Assembly: GCA_037577475.1 (NCBI GenBank)
Contig: CM075193.1
Span: 6,336,685-6,400,684, forward strand
Source of the DNA: Chaunax sp. Z400
Lineage: Eukaryota > Chordata > Actinopteri > Lophiiformes > Chaunacidae
Reading direction: 5' to 3'
DNA: 64,000 nucleotides
The notes under the pieces were generated by a model. It made no database searches, was not told the origin of the DNA, and saw only the letters and a list, made by a program, of their open reading frames with translations. Position 1 is the stretch's first letter. The number at the start of each line of letters is the position of its first letter. Positions 28,101-43,100 of this stretch are shown here, piece after piece. Both the position numbers and the translations under genes were made by a program.

Positions 28101-31100
28101 CTTTGAGAATCTATACTTGGTTTCTGTTTCCAATCCTCTTTTATTGCAAGACCATACATTTCATTCACATAAACTAAAGCATTGTGCATTAGCTAGTGAC
28201 ATTTCTCTTTTATAGACTTAACACTTAGAGATCACAGATTGAAAGAATAAAATAAAAAGCTTTTTTTTTAGGACCAATTAATGCTAGCATTCTCCCAATA
28301 GTGTGTATACTGCTCATGTGATGGACCAGGGGATGTACTGTTGCTGATCGCGGTGCAACATAAACAATTAGCAGAGAAATGAATTTTCAAATTAGGCCAC
28401 AGCTACTAATTATCATCATCAATGAATCTGTTTTTCTCAGTTATTCAGCCTAACACTGCAATTCTCCAAAGTCCAACGTGATGTGTGTTAATTTCTTGTT
28501 TTGCTTATGTCTAAAACACAAATTAGACAACATAAACAGAAAAGCAACAAGAAGCTGGAACAAGAATGTGCAGTTGTTCAATACTGTAGGTGCAAGATAA
28601 TAATCATGCAGTACCTCGCTCTCACTACATTCGCTGGGGTCATCACCATGAATTGCCATCTGGTAGCGTGCGAACAATGCCGACGACTGCTCATAGGACG
28701 CTGTGAATTGAGGGTCCTCAAAGCTGACCGGCACTAGCCTCACCTTCAAGCAGAGGGTGTGGAGGGGGAAGGAAGGAAGGGCAAGGAGGTGGTGGACGGT
28801 TTTATAAATGTTGACAATGAATATGAGCAGCGGTAATAGTTATCTAGTAATAGAAAATTAATCTAAAAAGAGAATAGAAGCAAGCAGGGGTGCTTTGGAG
28901 GAATGGACAGTGCAGGATCCAACAATAAAGGCTTCAAACAATGTTATACAGGTGCTTCAGCATGTTAGGGTTCTTGTCAGTCTCCTAGTCCTGAGGTAGG
29001 CTGGTAACACAGCAAGTCTGTTTTAAGTTTCATTTAATGATCTAATCAGACTTTTACGGAAAAAGGACACCCAAAAACATGAAAACCATGGGATTCTAGA
29101 AGACTGACAGTTTGCTAAAAGATGTCGGGCAACTTGACGATGAGGCTAGTGCACTGCCGACCTTTAAATCACAGATGGCACGAGAGGACTGGTAACTCAA
29201 GATTCAACACGTTGTCACAGTGCATGTGAAGTCCGAGGCAGCAGGAAAGCAAAGACTGTGTCTGCATGGAGAGTTTAGAGAGGGTAGGGTGATTGGGGTC
29301 GGCAGACTAGGTAAATGTGTAAAGGTCAAGGGGGAAAAACTGACCCCCAAAAGTGAAACTGCTCAAGACAGAAGAACTGTCTAGCTGATGGAGGGCCAAC
29401 TCAGACACCTGGAGAAACACTGCTCTCCACCATGGCGTATGGAAACATTTTACCTTCCATTTCCTTCCCCTTTCCCCTGCTATTACGCACATACAGTCTT
29501 TTTTAAACAAACACTTTATACAGAAATTTGGGTTCACCAAAGAGAGAAAATTTAAGGGCAAATTATTCATAAATTAGAATCTATTTTACATCTCATACAG
29601 TATGAATATATCTACTGTACGGTCCTGACTTTTCCGTTCATTATAATTTAAACCTACTAACTGAGTCAAATCTTCCAAAAAAAGGGGGGGTGGGGGTGGA
29701 ATTAAAACCCATTACAAGAAACAATGATTTACTGTTACTCAAAATAATAGCCACTAATAAACAGAGACATTGTGCAAAACCTACACCCTGAGTTGCATAG
29801 ATTTAGAATAAATCATACTGACCACTGCCAAGAAAGACATAATTGAGACAATTATCAATTTTAGTATAGTATATACTGTAAGACTAAGGACCATATTCAT
29901 AATTATATATTCATATATTACTATATTCATAAGAGATAAGAGGAAGATAAAAAAAAAACTTTTGATGCCTCTGTAGGAACCCAAACTTGTCGGCCCTCTC
30001 CCTCCCTCCCTCCCTCCCTGGGTACCCCTAGAGCTGGATGACCTATGCCTCCCACCCTCTGACCTGGCTCTCGGAGGGTTTGTCAGGAGGGTCCTTATGA
30101 ATGGCCACCTGGTAGAGTTTGTACACCTGGTAGGAGGCGTTGAAAGAGTCTTTGAACTGCGGGCAAGGGGGGTTGGAGCGCACTAGCCTCACCTTCAAAA
30201 AGAACATGGTCAGACAGGGGTTAACATCAAAATGGTAAAATACACTGAGAATAACAGAAGTGGTGATTAAAATGCTTTAAAAGGAAGATATTGTCATGAA
30301 TCAAAGATAGGTGAAGGCATATAGAGAGACTAACACACCCTCTCTGGACTGGATCACATGTCTATTGAGATTTAAAATTGTTTAACAAATATAATGGAAA
30401 AATTTCTGTTTAAAGTTTTATTCTTCTTCTTTAGTGAATTGTCTTGTTTGCATCACTAGCAGCCATTGCTGTAGCATGACAGGAAAACAAGTACAATATA
30501 AGAGGGTGTGTTATGTCCATCTTCATGAAACAGAAACAAATTCAAACAAATATATGACATATTACTCAAGATAACACAGAATGTAAAAAAAAAGCATTCA
30601 CTTTAAGAAACAGCTCAGAAGTACTGGTAGTCAGAAATAATCATTAGCCTATTTACTTTCCATTTACCATTCATATTCTGTATATGAGCCCATTTCCAAT
30701 GCTTCACCATGTCATCTGAGACTCGAGCTTAATTCCTGATGATATCCAACAGAAATTAGAGTGTGCAGATACTTGGTATCATGTCAGAATGAACAGGGAT
30801 TCAAGATTACTGAATTTTATTTTAATAGGCAAATCAAAATCATATCAAAATTGCTGGTGACTGGTATGTGTTAAAACAGAAATACTCAATTTCTTTAAAC
30901 TCAAATATTAGTATTGGCCGGGCTACAGTGTCTAACGTATACTGTCCAAACTGATTATGATGAGCAGGACACACACTGAAGGAAGAAAAGGTTCAGATAA
31001 ACTGGGCGTATCAGAGCATGCAAAACTCCAAATACTTACTTGAAAGATGCATACTTTGTAAGAAAATGTGTGCAGTGCTGTAAATTCAGCTAAAGAGGGG

Positions 31101-34100
31101 GGAAGGTTGTGATAGAAAGTGGAAAGAAAAAATGTCTGAGTGTTGCTGATGTCGCACAAGCAAGAAGAATTCAACCCCCACATCCTCCAGCCCCGTTTAA
31201 TTAGCCATCTTTTCGTTGGAGGCTTTTGTTGGCCAAAGAGGCTGTGCCATATGAATCCCCTGAATGGATAGCATAGAGAAACTCAACCTGTGGTTTGTTT
31301 GAGTTGGAACCAAGTAGGTTTCTTTCATTTGACCGTTTGGCATCTACTATACATCCCTTAATCAAACAGAGATGTTGGGCCTCTTAAATAAGAGGACAAT
31401 GCTGAAGCTTGCTATTTTTAATTTTGTTCAGAATCTAGAGATATATTTTGATAGGCTGAATTCCTTTGGGGGAAACAACACAGCAGCACATAGAGGACAG
31501 AATGGAAATTAAATTTTAATGATTTTCATAAGAGCCTTGAAATTTCACACCAACATAAACCACGTTAAAAATGTTAAAATCAAGCCTCATAAAAGTTTCT
31601 GTTTAACTTTAATTAAAAGGAAAAATCTGATGAAAAAGATGTTGATCCAAACTTGAACTTCAACATTATAAAGTAACATAACAGAGGAGACACATGATTT
31701 TCAAACCATTGCATGTTAGCAACGTAAGATTAAAAAAAAGGCTATGAAAATATATTTTAAAAAGTGTGGAGATGGTAGACAAGACTGAAAAGAGGAATGG
31801 TTGGGGTACAGTCCTTCTCCTCTTAAGGTGCCTGCGGGGCTCTGAATCACATTCTCACATTGACCCCTGGTGGTGGCTAATGGAACAACATCAGCACTTA
31901 AGGAGAGGACCAAAGTAACGTACAGTACATCTGAACCTTTCCTCTGTATCATTATGATTTAACTCTTTGCTATGCATTTAAATTACTTCAAGAAATAATC
32001 AGCTCCTCAATGGTCACAATGCCGACAGAGACTGAACAACTGAACAGTTTTACAGTAAGCAGTCGGTGATTATATCAAACCAAAGAGATGCTTTGTCACC
32101 AGATTTCTCAGTATCCATTTCCTTTCTATAATATCTGATGTATCCTGCAGATTATTCTCATAAGAGCAGAGTGATACATCTAATAGATTAGCTGGACTGC
32201 GTTTAAATGCTCTCATGTAAAAATATGTATGAGTTTGTACTGCTCAGTCATCAGCACGCATGCCCAAGAATCAGCATCAGATAGATTCATTAAAATGCTT
32301 ATCATCCAAATTGTCCATTAGCCGCAAATCTGATGCAGCCTTGCTACTTGTAATACGCTGATAAATGGGTCAAATAGAGACATCTCTCAATTATTTGGCT
32401 TGTAAAACATACAATTATCTTTCCTTTGCAAAGGATGACCTTGTGTTCATGCCCACTTAGAGAAATTGAATGGTAATTGCATGCAAACAAATGAATCCAA
32501 CTGAAAAGAGCAGTCTGAGTAGAGGTCTTGCCAATCTAGTCTCAAGGGTATTTAGACAAGAGACAGACACAGGTTCATCTCTGCATCTGGCTCAAATCTT
32601 GGTCAAGACCAAGAATGACGTTACACTACCAACCACAGCTTGAGGCCTTCGGCAAAGATCTGCCTACATCGTTCCAAACCATGCCAAGAGTTAATTTCCA
32701 TGTTGTTTCATGCTGGCTGAGCTGTGGTTTTAATGTCATCAGTAGGGTAATGCGACCCAGTTTGTGTGGTGTGCCTGTCATTTGGTGGAATTCAAAATGG
32801 GAAGAAGAGGTTTTTCCACTCTGCCCAGGCCAGCTATCCTCTCTGCACACATAAACACATGGTGAAGTCACTGGAGTTTGGGAAGAGGGCTCTATGAAAC
32901 CAAAGTTTCAAGCTCACTGAATCCAAACATTATGGAGACAGAACTTTCAACAAAAAACACCATTTCTTAAGCAGCTGGAATCGTTACAATAGGCTAATGT
33001 TTATTTCAAGTCTCATGAAAAGAGTAAAGAAAGCACCTACTTTATATTTCGACTCACCTCAAGGCAATGAGAAGAGTTGTCAGGTAATGACTCACTGATG
33101 AAATCTTCCAGGAGTTTGGGTGGGTTGGTCTGGATGGGAGATGATGGGGTAGGAGAGAGAATGGAGGGAACCCCACCAGCGTCATGTTTCTTCTGCTCTT
33201 TCTGAAGACGTCGCTCCTGTCTCACATCCTTGGCCTTCCGACATGGTGGCCGGTTCGCATCAGCTCCCACCCCTGTATAACACAAATGACATAGCATTGT
33301 ACTTTGAGAGCATTTCCAAGTGAGAGCATGGAAGAAAATTGACAGCTTTGTGAAAACTTTTTTTTTGTGCTTTTAGACTTGATTAAACAAACCTTTTTTT
33401 ATTACTTTAGGCTGCTGGTACTGATTTAGAAATTTAAGTAATATGTTGTGAGTATTAGACCTTGTTTCCAATGGGTTTTTCCCTGCTCCTCTGGGCAAAT
33501 GGGCTTCATTAGTGTATCCCCTACCAAAGAAGGCAGTCTCAACAGACATCCTTTGGAAGTCAATTTCTAGTTTCCCTGTTTCAAGAGGGTTTACATTACA
33601 TCTTTTTTTAGGAAGCTATAAAACACTGTTATCTGTTAGTTACGACCAAGCTGTTAACAGCTGCAGTGTAGAAGTAGACCGATTAGGGGCACAGATAGCG
33701 CAGTGGTTAGAGCGTGCGCCCCATGTACCAAGGCTATAGTCCTCTAGCGGTCGACCTGTGGCCATTTGCCGCATGTCTTCCCCCCCACTCTCTCTCCCAC
33801 ATTTCCTGTCACCTCTTCGGCTGTCCTGTACAATAAAGGCATACAATGCACAAAAAATAACCGACCGATTCATCGATTTGGGTTCAGGACGCTGAGGGAT
33901 CGTCCACTTATCGGAAGGTTGTGGTTTAATCACATGCCTCTGCAGTCTACATGTCCAACCCCAAATTGCTTCAAATGGCTGTTGGTGTGTGTGTGCAATT
34001 GTGTGAATGGTGATTGTGACTTAAATTTCTTCAGTGTATCTTAAGTAATCTTAAATTTCCTTCGGGATCAATAAAGTATTTATCTTTCTATCTATCAATC

Positions 34101-37100
34101 TAGGTCAGGAACCTATACAAAAAGCACAGGAGCGGCCTTTCTGGACTGAATGTAGACAGGCCAGTTTACTCCATTGTAATAGGCTTATCAGGCTGCTCAA
34201 CAGGAATTACTGACTTTAAGGGTAAATATCTCAACAATTGCTCCCACTTCCATTTTTCACATTTAGTTTTTCATGTCTAGTTCAAGACTTATCTATTTTT
34301 TTCATTCCAGTATTTATTGCTTAAACCTATATGTTCATTTCTACAGTTGTCCACTATCTAATGAAGTCAAAGATTTACGGAGGGTGGTGAGTGGCATCAA
34401 TTCATTTACCAGCTATAAAAGACATCACTTTTCCCACTGGAAAACATCCCCAGAGGCAAACCTGGCTACCTTTGGTAAGGGAAACTGCAAACACAGGAGT
34501 AAAACTGACTGTCGTCTTGAATTAAAGGCAGCTGAACTCTTCAGTGATCCCTACAACTTACCGAAGAACCATGCGGTCCATGGATATTAACATGTGGCCA
34601 GGAGTCATGTTCCCTAGCATTAGTATGTATCTGATTTTGAAGCAGGGAAATACAAAAGCAAAGCCTGCCAGCAGACAAAAGACTTGATGCTTGGTTGTAC
34701 TTAAAGGACAGATTGACACATGCGCGATGACACACTGTGTGCCTATTTACTGGATACTACACTATTACAACAACTTCATAAAGCTGCGAATGTTGGTTTG
34801 ACCTAAAATGAGCTTCTTGACACGTGATAATTTCTTTGAGGATTTGTTGATCATAAACGTTCAACCGCAGATCCACATTTCATTGCCTGGGTTCCAGATG
34901 ATTCTGTGATTGCAGCAATCCATTAGCTTTTCTTATCATTAGATTTTGGCCGTCTGTAAAGAGATTTGTCGCTATGATTTCTGGTTGAATCTATTTGTAG
35001 AGTCAATCAACAGCTCTTTGTCATTTTAGACATGATTTTGCATCCTTTAAGCTTAACGGTACTGCTGCCACTTAGTAAGAGCTTTCAGCCACTTAGAGGG
35101 TGGAACCATAGTGTCTTTCACCTACTATGATGTCACATGCATAGCCTCTTCTGTTTTCATATTGGGCTTTAAAAACCCACCATCTGTCAACCTTTAATCT
35201 AGTATGTATTTCTGGAGAACTGAAGAAGCATAACACATAAGAAAGCCAAATGTTTTTTACTAATAATGACAATGGCAAAGATAATGTTGTTACTCCAGAA
35301 AACATACTGTTTCTCTCTCTCAAAAAGAATAACGTGATCGTTCTCTGAAGCAACGGAATCTCTTCCCGTTTCCCTCTTTCTGGTCCTCGCCTCATCATTC
35401 TTCTTCTCCCCCTCCTCACCAAAATCTCCAAGGCTCTCGCCAAACCCTCCAGCTCTGCGGGCATCCCATGTCAACAGTTTACACGCCCACATCCTGTTTG
35501 AAGCAATAAGGAAATGATAGCCTTTTCCTGCTTGTCGTATTGCCAGCCAACCCCATCAACTCACAAACTTTCCCCTCCTTCCACGTCTCAAGGAAGAGAG
35601 GGATGCCTGGTCCTGACATGGGGAGAGGGAAAGTCTGACAGCGGTTCACGGGCAGGGTTCAGCCTCAGATGACTCAAAATACTTTTTGACTTTAAGGTAC
35701 AGCTTCTGAGCCATTACAGTAAAAAGAGACCATAGCTTCTGTCTTATTTCTTAAAATCTTATTTTCCTTAAAATAATACTCATAAAAGGGTTGAAGAATT
35801 ATTGAGGTCTATACACACAAGTATAATAAGTATACAAGTTTGACAAGTTACTGTTTCACATTATCACAAGGATATTATTGGTTACAATTAGTTACCTTGT
35901 TTTATCTCAATGTTCCTTTTTGCTGTATTGGGCTTTAATGGTAGATGACAAGAGGCACTAAAGTATTAGTATAAACCCTCTGATATAAACATAAAACCAT
36001 GGGACTTATTGTGTGGCCAAATGTTTTTTCTCTGTCAGAGTCAAGTTGGCAAGGTCTAGGCCGACTGCTGACACAACAGGAATAAGAAATCATAGCAGCA
36101 TTCATCACACTGACTCAACCACAAACATAATTAAACACTCTAATTATACTCTCACTACATAAAGACTTTCTCTGTCTCTCACACACAGCCACAGGTACTA
36201 CAGACGTGTATGGTGTATGCAGCCACGGTAGAAAATGATAATAATAGTGATAACAACTATAATATAAAACAGAGATACAAAGCACTTCACACAGTTAAAA
36301 AAAGGTTTAAACATAACAGGATGGAGCCCAATAAACAACAATAAATGAATTGTAAAAACGGATTAGAAATGTTGGCAATAAAATTGTGTGCTAGAATTAA
36401 TAAAAGGCTTTTTTTTTTAAAGATACATTTTTGAGAGGTGATTTAAAAGATGTTCTTGATTCTGCAAGCCTCAGATCCCTGGGAAGTTATTTCCAGAGCT
36501 GAAGGGATTTACCTGTATATAAAGGCATGGATGACCTCAAGATTTTGCACAGAGAGGAAAGACCTAATCTTTGAGATGTTCCTCGGTTGATATACACAAG
36601 AACAAAAAACATTTATTTGTTTTTTGAAAGGGATGTCAAATATCACCCCCAATTTTCCGGTTGCAAGTTTGACATTTGATGACATGGAACTTAGATGTTT
36701 CTGTAAAATAGAGACGGTTTTATGGGGACCAAAAAGAATTATTTCGGATTTGTTTTCGTACAGCTGGAAAAAGTTATGGGACACTTTATTTTGGACAGGC
36801 AGGATAAAAGATGATTAAAATTTATATATATACACTGTATATAAAATAGTACACGGCCAAGGATGGAGCCTTGGGAAACACAATATGTCAGAGGTGGAAC
36901 TGAAGAGGAGGCATCACCAATGGCTGTTAGATAAATACAATTTTAGCCATTGCAGAGCAGTGTCCCTGATGCCGTCCCACTTTTCAAGGCGATCCAGTTG
37001 CATAAAGTGATCCACTGTGTCAAACACTGAGCTAAGATCCAGAAAAACTAAGATTGGCACCTGCATCAGCCGTGAGTGAAAAGTTGCTACCTTAATGAGA

Positions 37101-40100
37101 GCAAATTCTGTTCTGTGATGAGGGCAGAAACCCGATTGAAATTGTCAAAAATATCGAAAGTGTTCATAAAAGAAATCAACTCTAAAACTTTTGCTAAAAA
37201 TGGGAATTTTACTAATTGGTCAAAATTGTATTAAATCAGTGGGGTCAAGGCTTGGTTTCTAAAGAAGAGGGTAGATAAATGCATACTTGTGGCAGGAGGG
37301 AACATAGCCAGAAGATAAAGAGCTATTCACAACTACTAAAATCGTGGGGCCAAGACTGTTAAAAACCTCTTTAAGAAATTTGGCAAGAATGTAGTCTGAG
37401 GGACTCAATGAAGGATTTAATTTGGCCATTATGTCCTTTAAAGTGGGCAATGAAAGTGGCTGAAATTTATTGAGCAGGGCAGGGGGGGTTGCAGTGTGGA
37501 GATGGAGGATCACCAGAGGCACGGTCAACCTGAAGTTTGTGGACGAGGAAGGAGGTTGATTACAGACTCAATGGTTTTGAAGATGATCTGGGGTTATGAC
37601 AGTTTGTTGTATATGATATTAGACAAATAGGAGGACCTGGCTTCTTTTATAGCTTTCTCATGGACATGCAAACTCTATAGGTTGACATTAATTCTTTCCC
37701 GATTTGATATGAGACCTCCAGACTATCGTTTTTCCATCTCTGCTCTGTTTGTCTACATCTTTTCTTTATTTTTCTTGTGTTATTATTGAGTCATGGCATG
37801 TTGGGTATTGATTTGATTTTCTTGGATTTTACAGGTGCTATAGAATCTAGTATAGATTATCATGTATTGTTGAAATTGGCTTGTAGTTCTTGAAAAGTCT
37901 GACGGATCAGCTCCAGCGGAAGAAAAGATGCTCGTACTCCAGCAGCTGGCACTTCATACAAGCGATGACACTCTCCCTCTCCACTCCCACAAATGTATAT
38001 ATGACTGACAGAATCAGCTTGAACTGTTAAAACTTGTCTTCTGACATATTTACATGACATGTATATTATGTTATAAAAGTTATGACATACTGCTTTCTGC
38101 ATGTACATGTGGAGAAACTAATTCGCTGCAGGAGATGATGCAGCTATTAAAATATGAACTTGAGGGCATGTAGTGTCGTTTCACAGTAAGCACCTCTGTG
38201 AAACAGTAATGTGTACTGTTAATTCTTCATACTCAAAAAACTGAACTGCTTCTTTGTTCCTACAATAGACAGTTCCCTGCCTTTTACAAACCAACAATTC
38301 TGGGCCATGAGCTATCAAAATGTAGTATTCAATCCCTGTCACTTTGGCAAACCTCAAATCAATTGGCTACACAATGTTACCTTCAGAAGCAAATAATAAG
38401 AAATTACACAAAAGCACAATATACCATAATATTAATCAATAATTAATAATTATTAGTATTTCTATTGGTGCCGAGATGAAATTTAGGTGTGCTTGAACCC
38501 CTAGAATGTGTCTAAAAATTGTCCAACCTCCTCTCATAATTTTCAGCTTACACTTTCTTTTAAACTGAAAAACATTTTAGCAGGATTCCCTAAGAAGCAG
38601 ACCATAGCATAGCTTTGCAAAACACCGATCGCATATGTGCCCCTGTATATGTTTACCTCTGGCTTTGCATATGCTATATGACAGATGGAGATGTTTTCTC
38701 AAGCTAGAACTGGAACCTGCCCAATGCTATAAAGCGCTCCAGCCATAAACCCAGAGGAAAGCTGTGGCCAGGTGTTTTCTGTTGGAGGTAAATACGGGGG
38801 GAGTGGAGAACCACTTTCTCAACATAGTAAATCCTTCTCACTTCCTCTTTGCTAGCCTCCTGAAAAGGCTTGTTATTTCTGACTGTCTGAGGAAGAGGAG
38901 CGTGGTGCTGACACAGGTGTAAAAGCAGAAGAACACTGGCACCACTGAGAGTTTTTCTGCATGTTTATGTGTGCATCTGTGTCAATACCAAGTTTTCCTG
39001 CTCTAATGTACATCCTTGACTTTTGATTAATGAGCATCGGGGCCTGTTCTCATTAGATGCTTGAGAGGAAAAAAGTGGCTGTGACCTGAAATATAAACAG
39101 CTGCTAACAGTGCTGCTTCCTGTGTCTAATGGGAGTTAATTATCTCATCACTGTGAATGTTATTTATTCTTTACCGCGCGTTGGCCATGAGGATATCCTG
39201 TACTGAGAGTAAGGTGGAGGACATGACAGATAAGCCAAAACCAGACACTTCTGAAAACACATCTTCATTCAAAAAGCTTCTGCACAGTGGAGCCGATTAT
39301 ACAGTGAACAGTGACACACTGTGGCAAGCAATGGTACTTCACATACAGTAGAACGCCACTAAAAAGTAACACAACGATCCCTACTTTCAAAGTCGTCCGT
39401 ACTGCTGTCCCAAAAAATACCAGACATCTAAAATAAATAATCAAGCATTTTAACAGCATACATAACATTTTAAGTGGCTGCTCAGGTCTGGAAATAACTT
39501 CTTAAAAAGGAACACATCATTTTCCCTTTTGGCTCATAACCATAAATTATATTTTAGATGGTAAAAACTAGCAAATATTTAGTATTTTTTGCTTGAAAAT
39601 GAAAAAAACAACATGATTATCAAAATAATCATTTTTTTCTCGATCACCTATGCTCTGTACAAAGGTATAGAAACTGTTCTTTAGGAATAAAGCTGCTAAT
39701 CAAATAAGCTGAGGACATGAAGAGATACAGTGGTATACAGTACCAGTCAAAGGTTTTGGTCCAAACACAGCAATAGAAATAATAATAATGAGAAGCTGTA
39801 GTTACATTACTCATAAGTAACCCGTATTTTATTGAATTTGGAAGAACATTGACTTTTGGTGGGTATTACTAGTTAGGTCTGCACAACGTTTCATTTCAGC
39901 ATCGACAGTGCAATGTGCCAATGTGCAATAAACACGTTGCAGGACACCCAATGTCAAGTAAGGCAAATGAACTCAAACATATTCATGATGCAACTAGTTT
40001 TTACGCTTGATAGAAAAGGAAAACTCAGAACTCCATCACATAGATTAAACATACATGTTAAAGTTACTAGAATAACTATTATTATTATATGTAAATAACA

Positions 40101-43100
40101 GAACTGTGACAATCAAGTCAATTTGTAAAGTTTTTGTAGGAAACGTGTTCTCCACATGTTCTCTCCCTATTTGTCAACGCTGGACTCGTGCTGAATATGT
40201 GCTACTAGAATTGGGGGAGGGGGGCAGAGGGCTGAACCAACTGTGGTAGAAGTAGAGAGGGATTTGTTTTGAAAGAAGAGGAGGAGACTTGACCAAAATG
40301 ATGACAATTATGATTAGTTTTGTTCCTGTAAATGATGCATGTATCTGATGTAATTTCCTGTATTTTTTCATACCACAGAAAATAAAGATTTCACAGAGCC
40401 GTGTTTTACCACATTGAGGAGACCTATTAGCAGCAATCTGAAAGGGAATCACATTTCTTACCTGGTTTAGGAGCTGTGGCTGTTCTCCCATCTGGGACAG
40501 AAACTGTATCCTTTCTTGATGTTTCTGGGCTTGCAGGTGTTGCATCCACTTCCTTCTTATGAACTTCTGTGATAGCTGGACACTCCGCTACAGCCGTCTG
40601 AATGTCTGTGCTAGCAGCACATTTCATGTCTGACTGACAGACTTTACGTGGTTCCCGTGGACCTACTTCTTCACACACAGATTCCATTGGTTCACCTACA
40701 AGGCACAAAATCAATGTAGCTTGTACCAAATAAAGTGCACAGTACCAACACCATTGTGAGTTTGTGTTTATATCTAACTTTAGTTTCACCCTTCACCCGG
40801 ATGGATATGCAGGTTAGGGCTGCACGATATCTCGTTTCAGCATCGACACTGCGATGTGTGCACGCACAATAATAACACAGGACATGCAATGTCAAGACAA
40901 ATTAACTCAAACACAACATGCCACAACTTTTTGTGACCGATGCAGAAGGAAAGCTCTAATGCTTCAAATTTTTCATGAATAATCTAGAGACAAAGTCTGT
41001 TAAAACACAATTTACTCTGATGTAAGGGTCCTGTGATACACGGAGTTTGCTGCTAGTGAGTGTTACGCAGGCTCTGCATACACATTGAGTGTGTCTCAGA
41101 GCTGCCAGGCGTGTTTGATCAATGGAGAAGTGATACAACAGCTATATCCTCAGATGTGAAGTCTGCATCACTGGTGCCAGCTCATGGTAAAACATAACTG
41201 TTTCTGGAGTCTGTGTCAGGAAGAGGAATAATCCAGCAGATGTGTGTTTTTCTAAACTGGAGTTTATCCAGAGTCGAGGGGCCTGGTGGAGCAGTTTTGT
41301 CGGGATCTGCTGTAAAACCTGGAGCAGATGTTTGACTTGTCTTTATTCTTGTGGTTGTGATCAAGATTGGAAGTGAGCTGTTTGGGGGGTTGTGGGGGAA
41401 ACAAAGCGGACTTTTTAAAGAGTGGAATGAACTCTTGGAGGGCGTCTTTTGCACACACACGCTCACATACACGCCAATATCGCTTGCTTTATTTAATACA
41501 CCTATTGAAAGCTGAACAGAGGTGTAAGCCATTTGTTTTTGCAGTGCTGATATTTAGTGGCATATACTGGATTTCATTGCGACTTGCTATTTGCTTAATT
41601 TTTTTGTTTGGCTTGACTGAGCTTTTTGATTTTGATTTTATAATAATTATTATTAGTCAGACGTGACTCTGACTGGAAGCCCTCTTCATGTTAATGTCAA
41701 ACCTGCTGCATAAAATGTTTAATAAAAATGCATGTACTTTATACCCATACAAATAAATGTATGACAATAAACTAAGATGAAATAAAAGCATATTCTCACC
41801 ATCAAGCTGTCCTTTTGGTAATTTCCCGTTGGAAATGAATTTATTTATCTTCTTCAGGATTTTCTTGTTGGATTTTGAAGGCTGGAATTTCGGTGCATGG
41901 CATCTTGACAGAAAGCAGGACAAGTTTGGTTACAACAACATAAATTAGTATATATTTCTATTTGTTATAAAAACATTAAAAGGTGATTTGACACATCTAT
42001 AAAACTATCATGGGTCATCTTTGTTTGCTGCTGGTCTTGTCAGTTCTGAAGTTCATTGGAAGAAATCATGGTGGGTAAATTATCATTACCTGATGGTATA
42101 TTGGGGACAGCATGTCTTGTTCATAATAGGCTTGTAGACATATTTCCCACTTCTGAAAAAGAAAGAATGAATAACCTTCATTCAACTAGATTATCAATGA
42201 TTTGAAATATCCAAAAGGACATTGATGAATTGAACTATAATAATGAGAACATTCGAAATGTTAATATGAAGTAAGTCATTAACCTTCTCCAGCCTCGGTC
42301 TATGAGGTCTTGGTAGTCCTGCACTGTCATGGTATGAGACCACATCCCTGTAGAAAACAAAGGGCATATCATAACTTAAACTAGAATTACTGCTTCACCG
42401 TTGTATGCCTTCACGCACGAGTCAGGTTCCAGTTTACATCCATGTCTGACCGAGAGGTTCATCACATGGTACAACAATAACCTGACGCCCAATATCAGCA
42501 AATCCAATGATCTTGCGGTGGACTACGGTGCTTCAAATATGGATGCTGCTGCAAAGAAGTTACACATTCTAAAAGGTGCATGCCTCAAGGTGGACGCTCA
42601 AGATTAGTGTCAACAATTAAGTATCCAACCAAATGTGAAACAAGGGCACAACCTCCTCCTCTGTTCCTGCGTTTACTACCAAGTTATGAGTGCAAAACTA
42701 TGATGTCACAACGATGCTGATTATCTACTGTAACCTTTTGGGTGTCATTCTCTCTTGGGACCAAGTGGACATTTGTGGCATATTTAAAGAAACTCCCTCG
42801 CGAGGCGTTCTTGAGATCTCACCAACGCAGGCATAAAAACATTCATTTTTGTTTGATCTTAAGTCGCAGTGTCCCCAAAACTACATTCCCACAGTGCTTT
42901 AAGCCCTGAAGGGTAACATACTAATTTAAATTTGTATGCAGCAGCTTGGATCCTATTTCCCAGAACTGAGGTCTGCACTTCCCGTTAACTCCTGACCTTC
43001 TCTTCTGCAACCATATACAGTGTGCATACACACACGCACACACTCAACACAACACACACAAACTTTGCAACTGAATAATGTCCTAGGAGAACGGTGTTCG

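Larger units (their letters stand above)
21484..28614. other. ate1 intron (exon 7 to 8)
   Basis: No coding exon recognised. It holds duplication copy 2 (21935-22003), a truncated SINE (22836-22950), a Tc1-type snap-back remnant (23014-23069), a probable interspersed repeat (about 24060-24320) and several CA/TG tracts. Confidence 0.75.
33273..40461. other. ate1 intron (exon 5 to 6)
   Basis: The largest internal intron (about 7.2 kb). It holds a SINE (33686-33858), a second SINE/LINE-tail-like repeat (33885-34097), a reverse-transcriptase LINE remnant (36240-37690), a Tc1-like end (39735-39770), and copy one of a direct repeat (39876-40045). No host exon recognised. Confidence 0.7.

Noticed and set aside
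33690..33765. Possible tRNA gene
   Set aside because: The A box and tRNA-like start are present, but the cloverleaf is degraded and the segment continues into a SINE body and tail, with a second copy at 22836.
37860..38108. 82-codon minus-strand frame just upstream of the LINE remnant
   Set aside because: Considered as an extra ate1 exon, but it does not fit the family sequence and phases between exons 5 and 6 already match without it.
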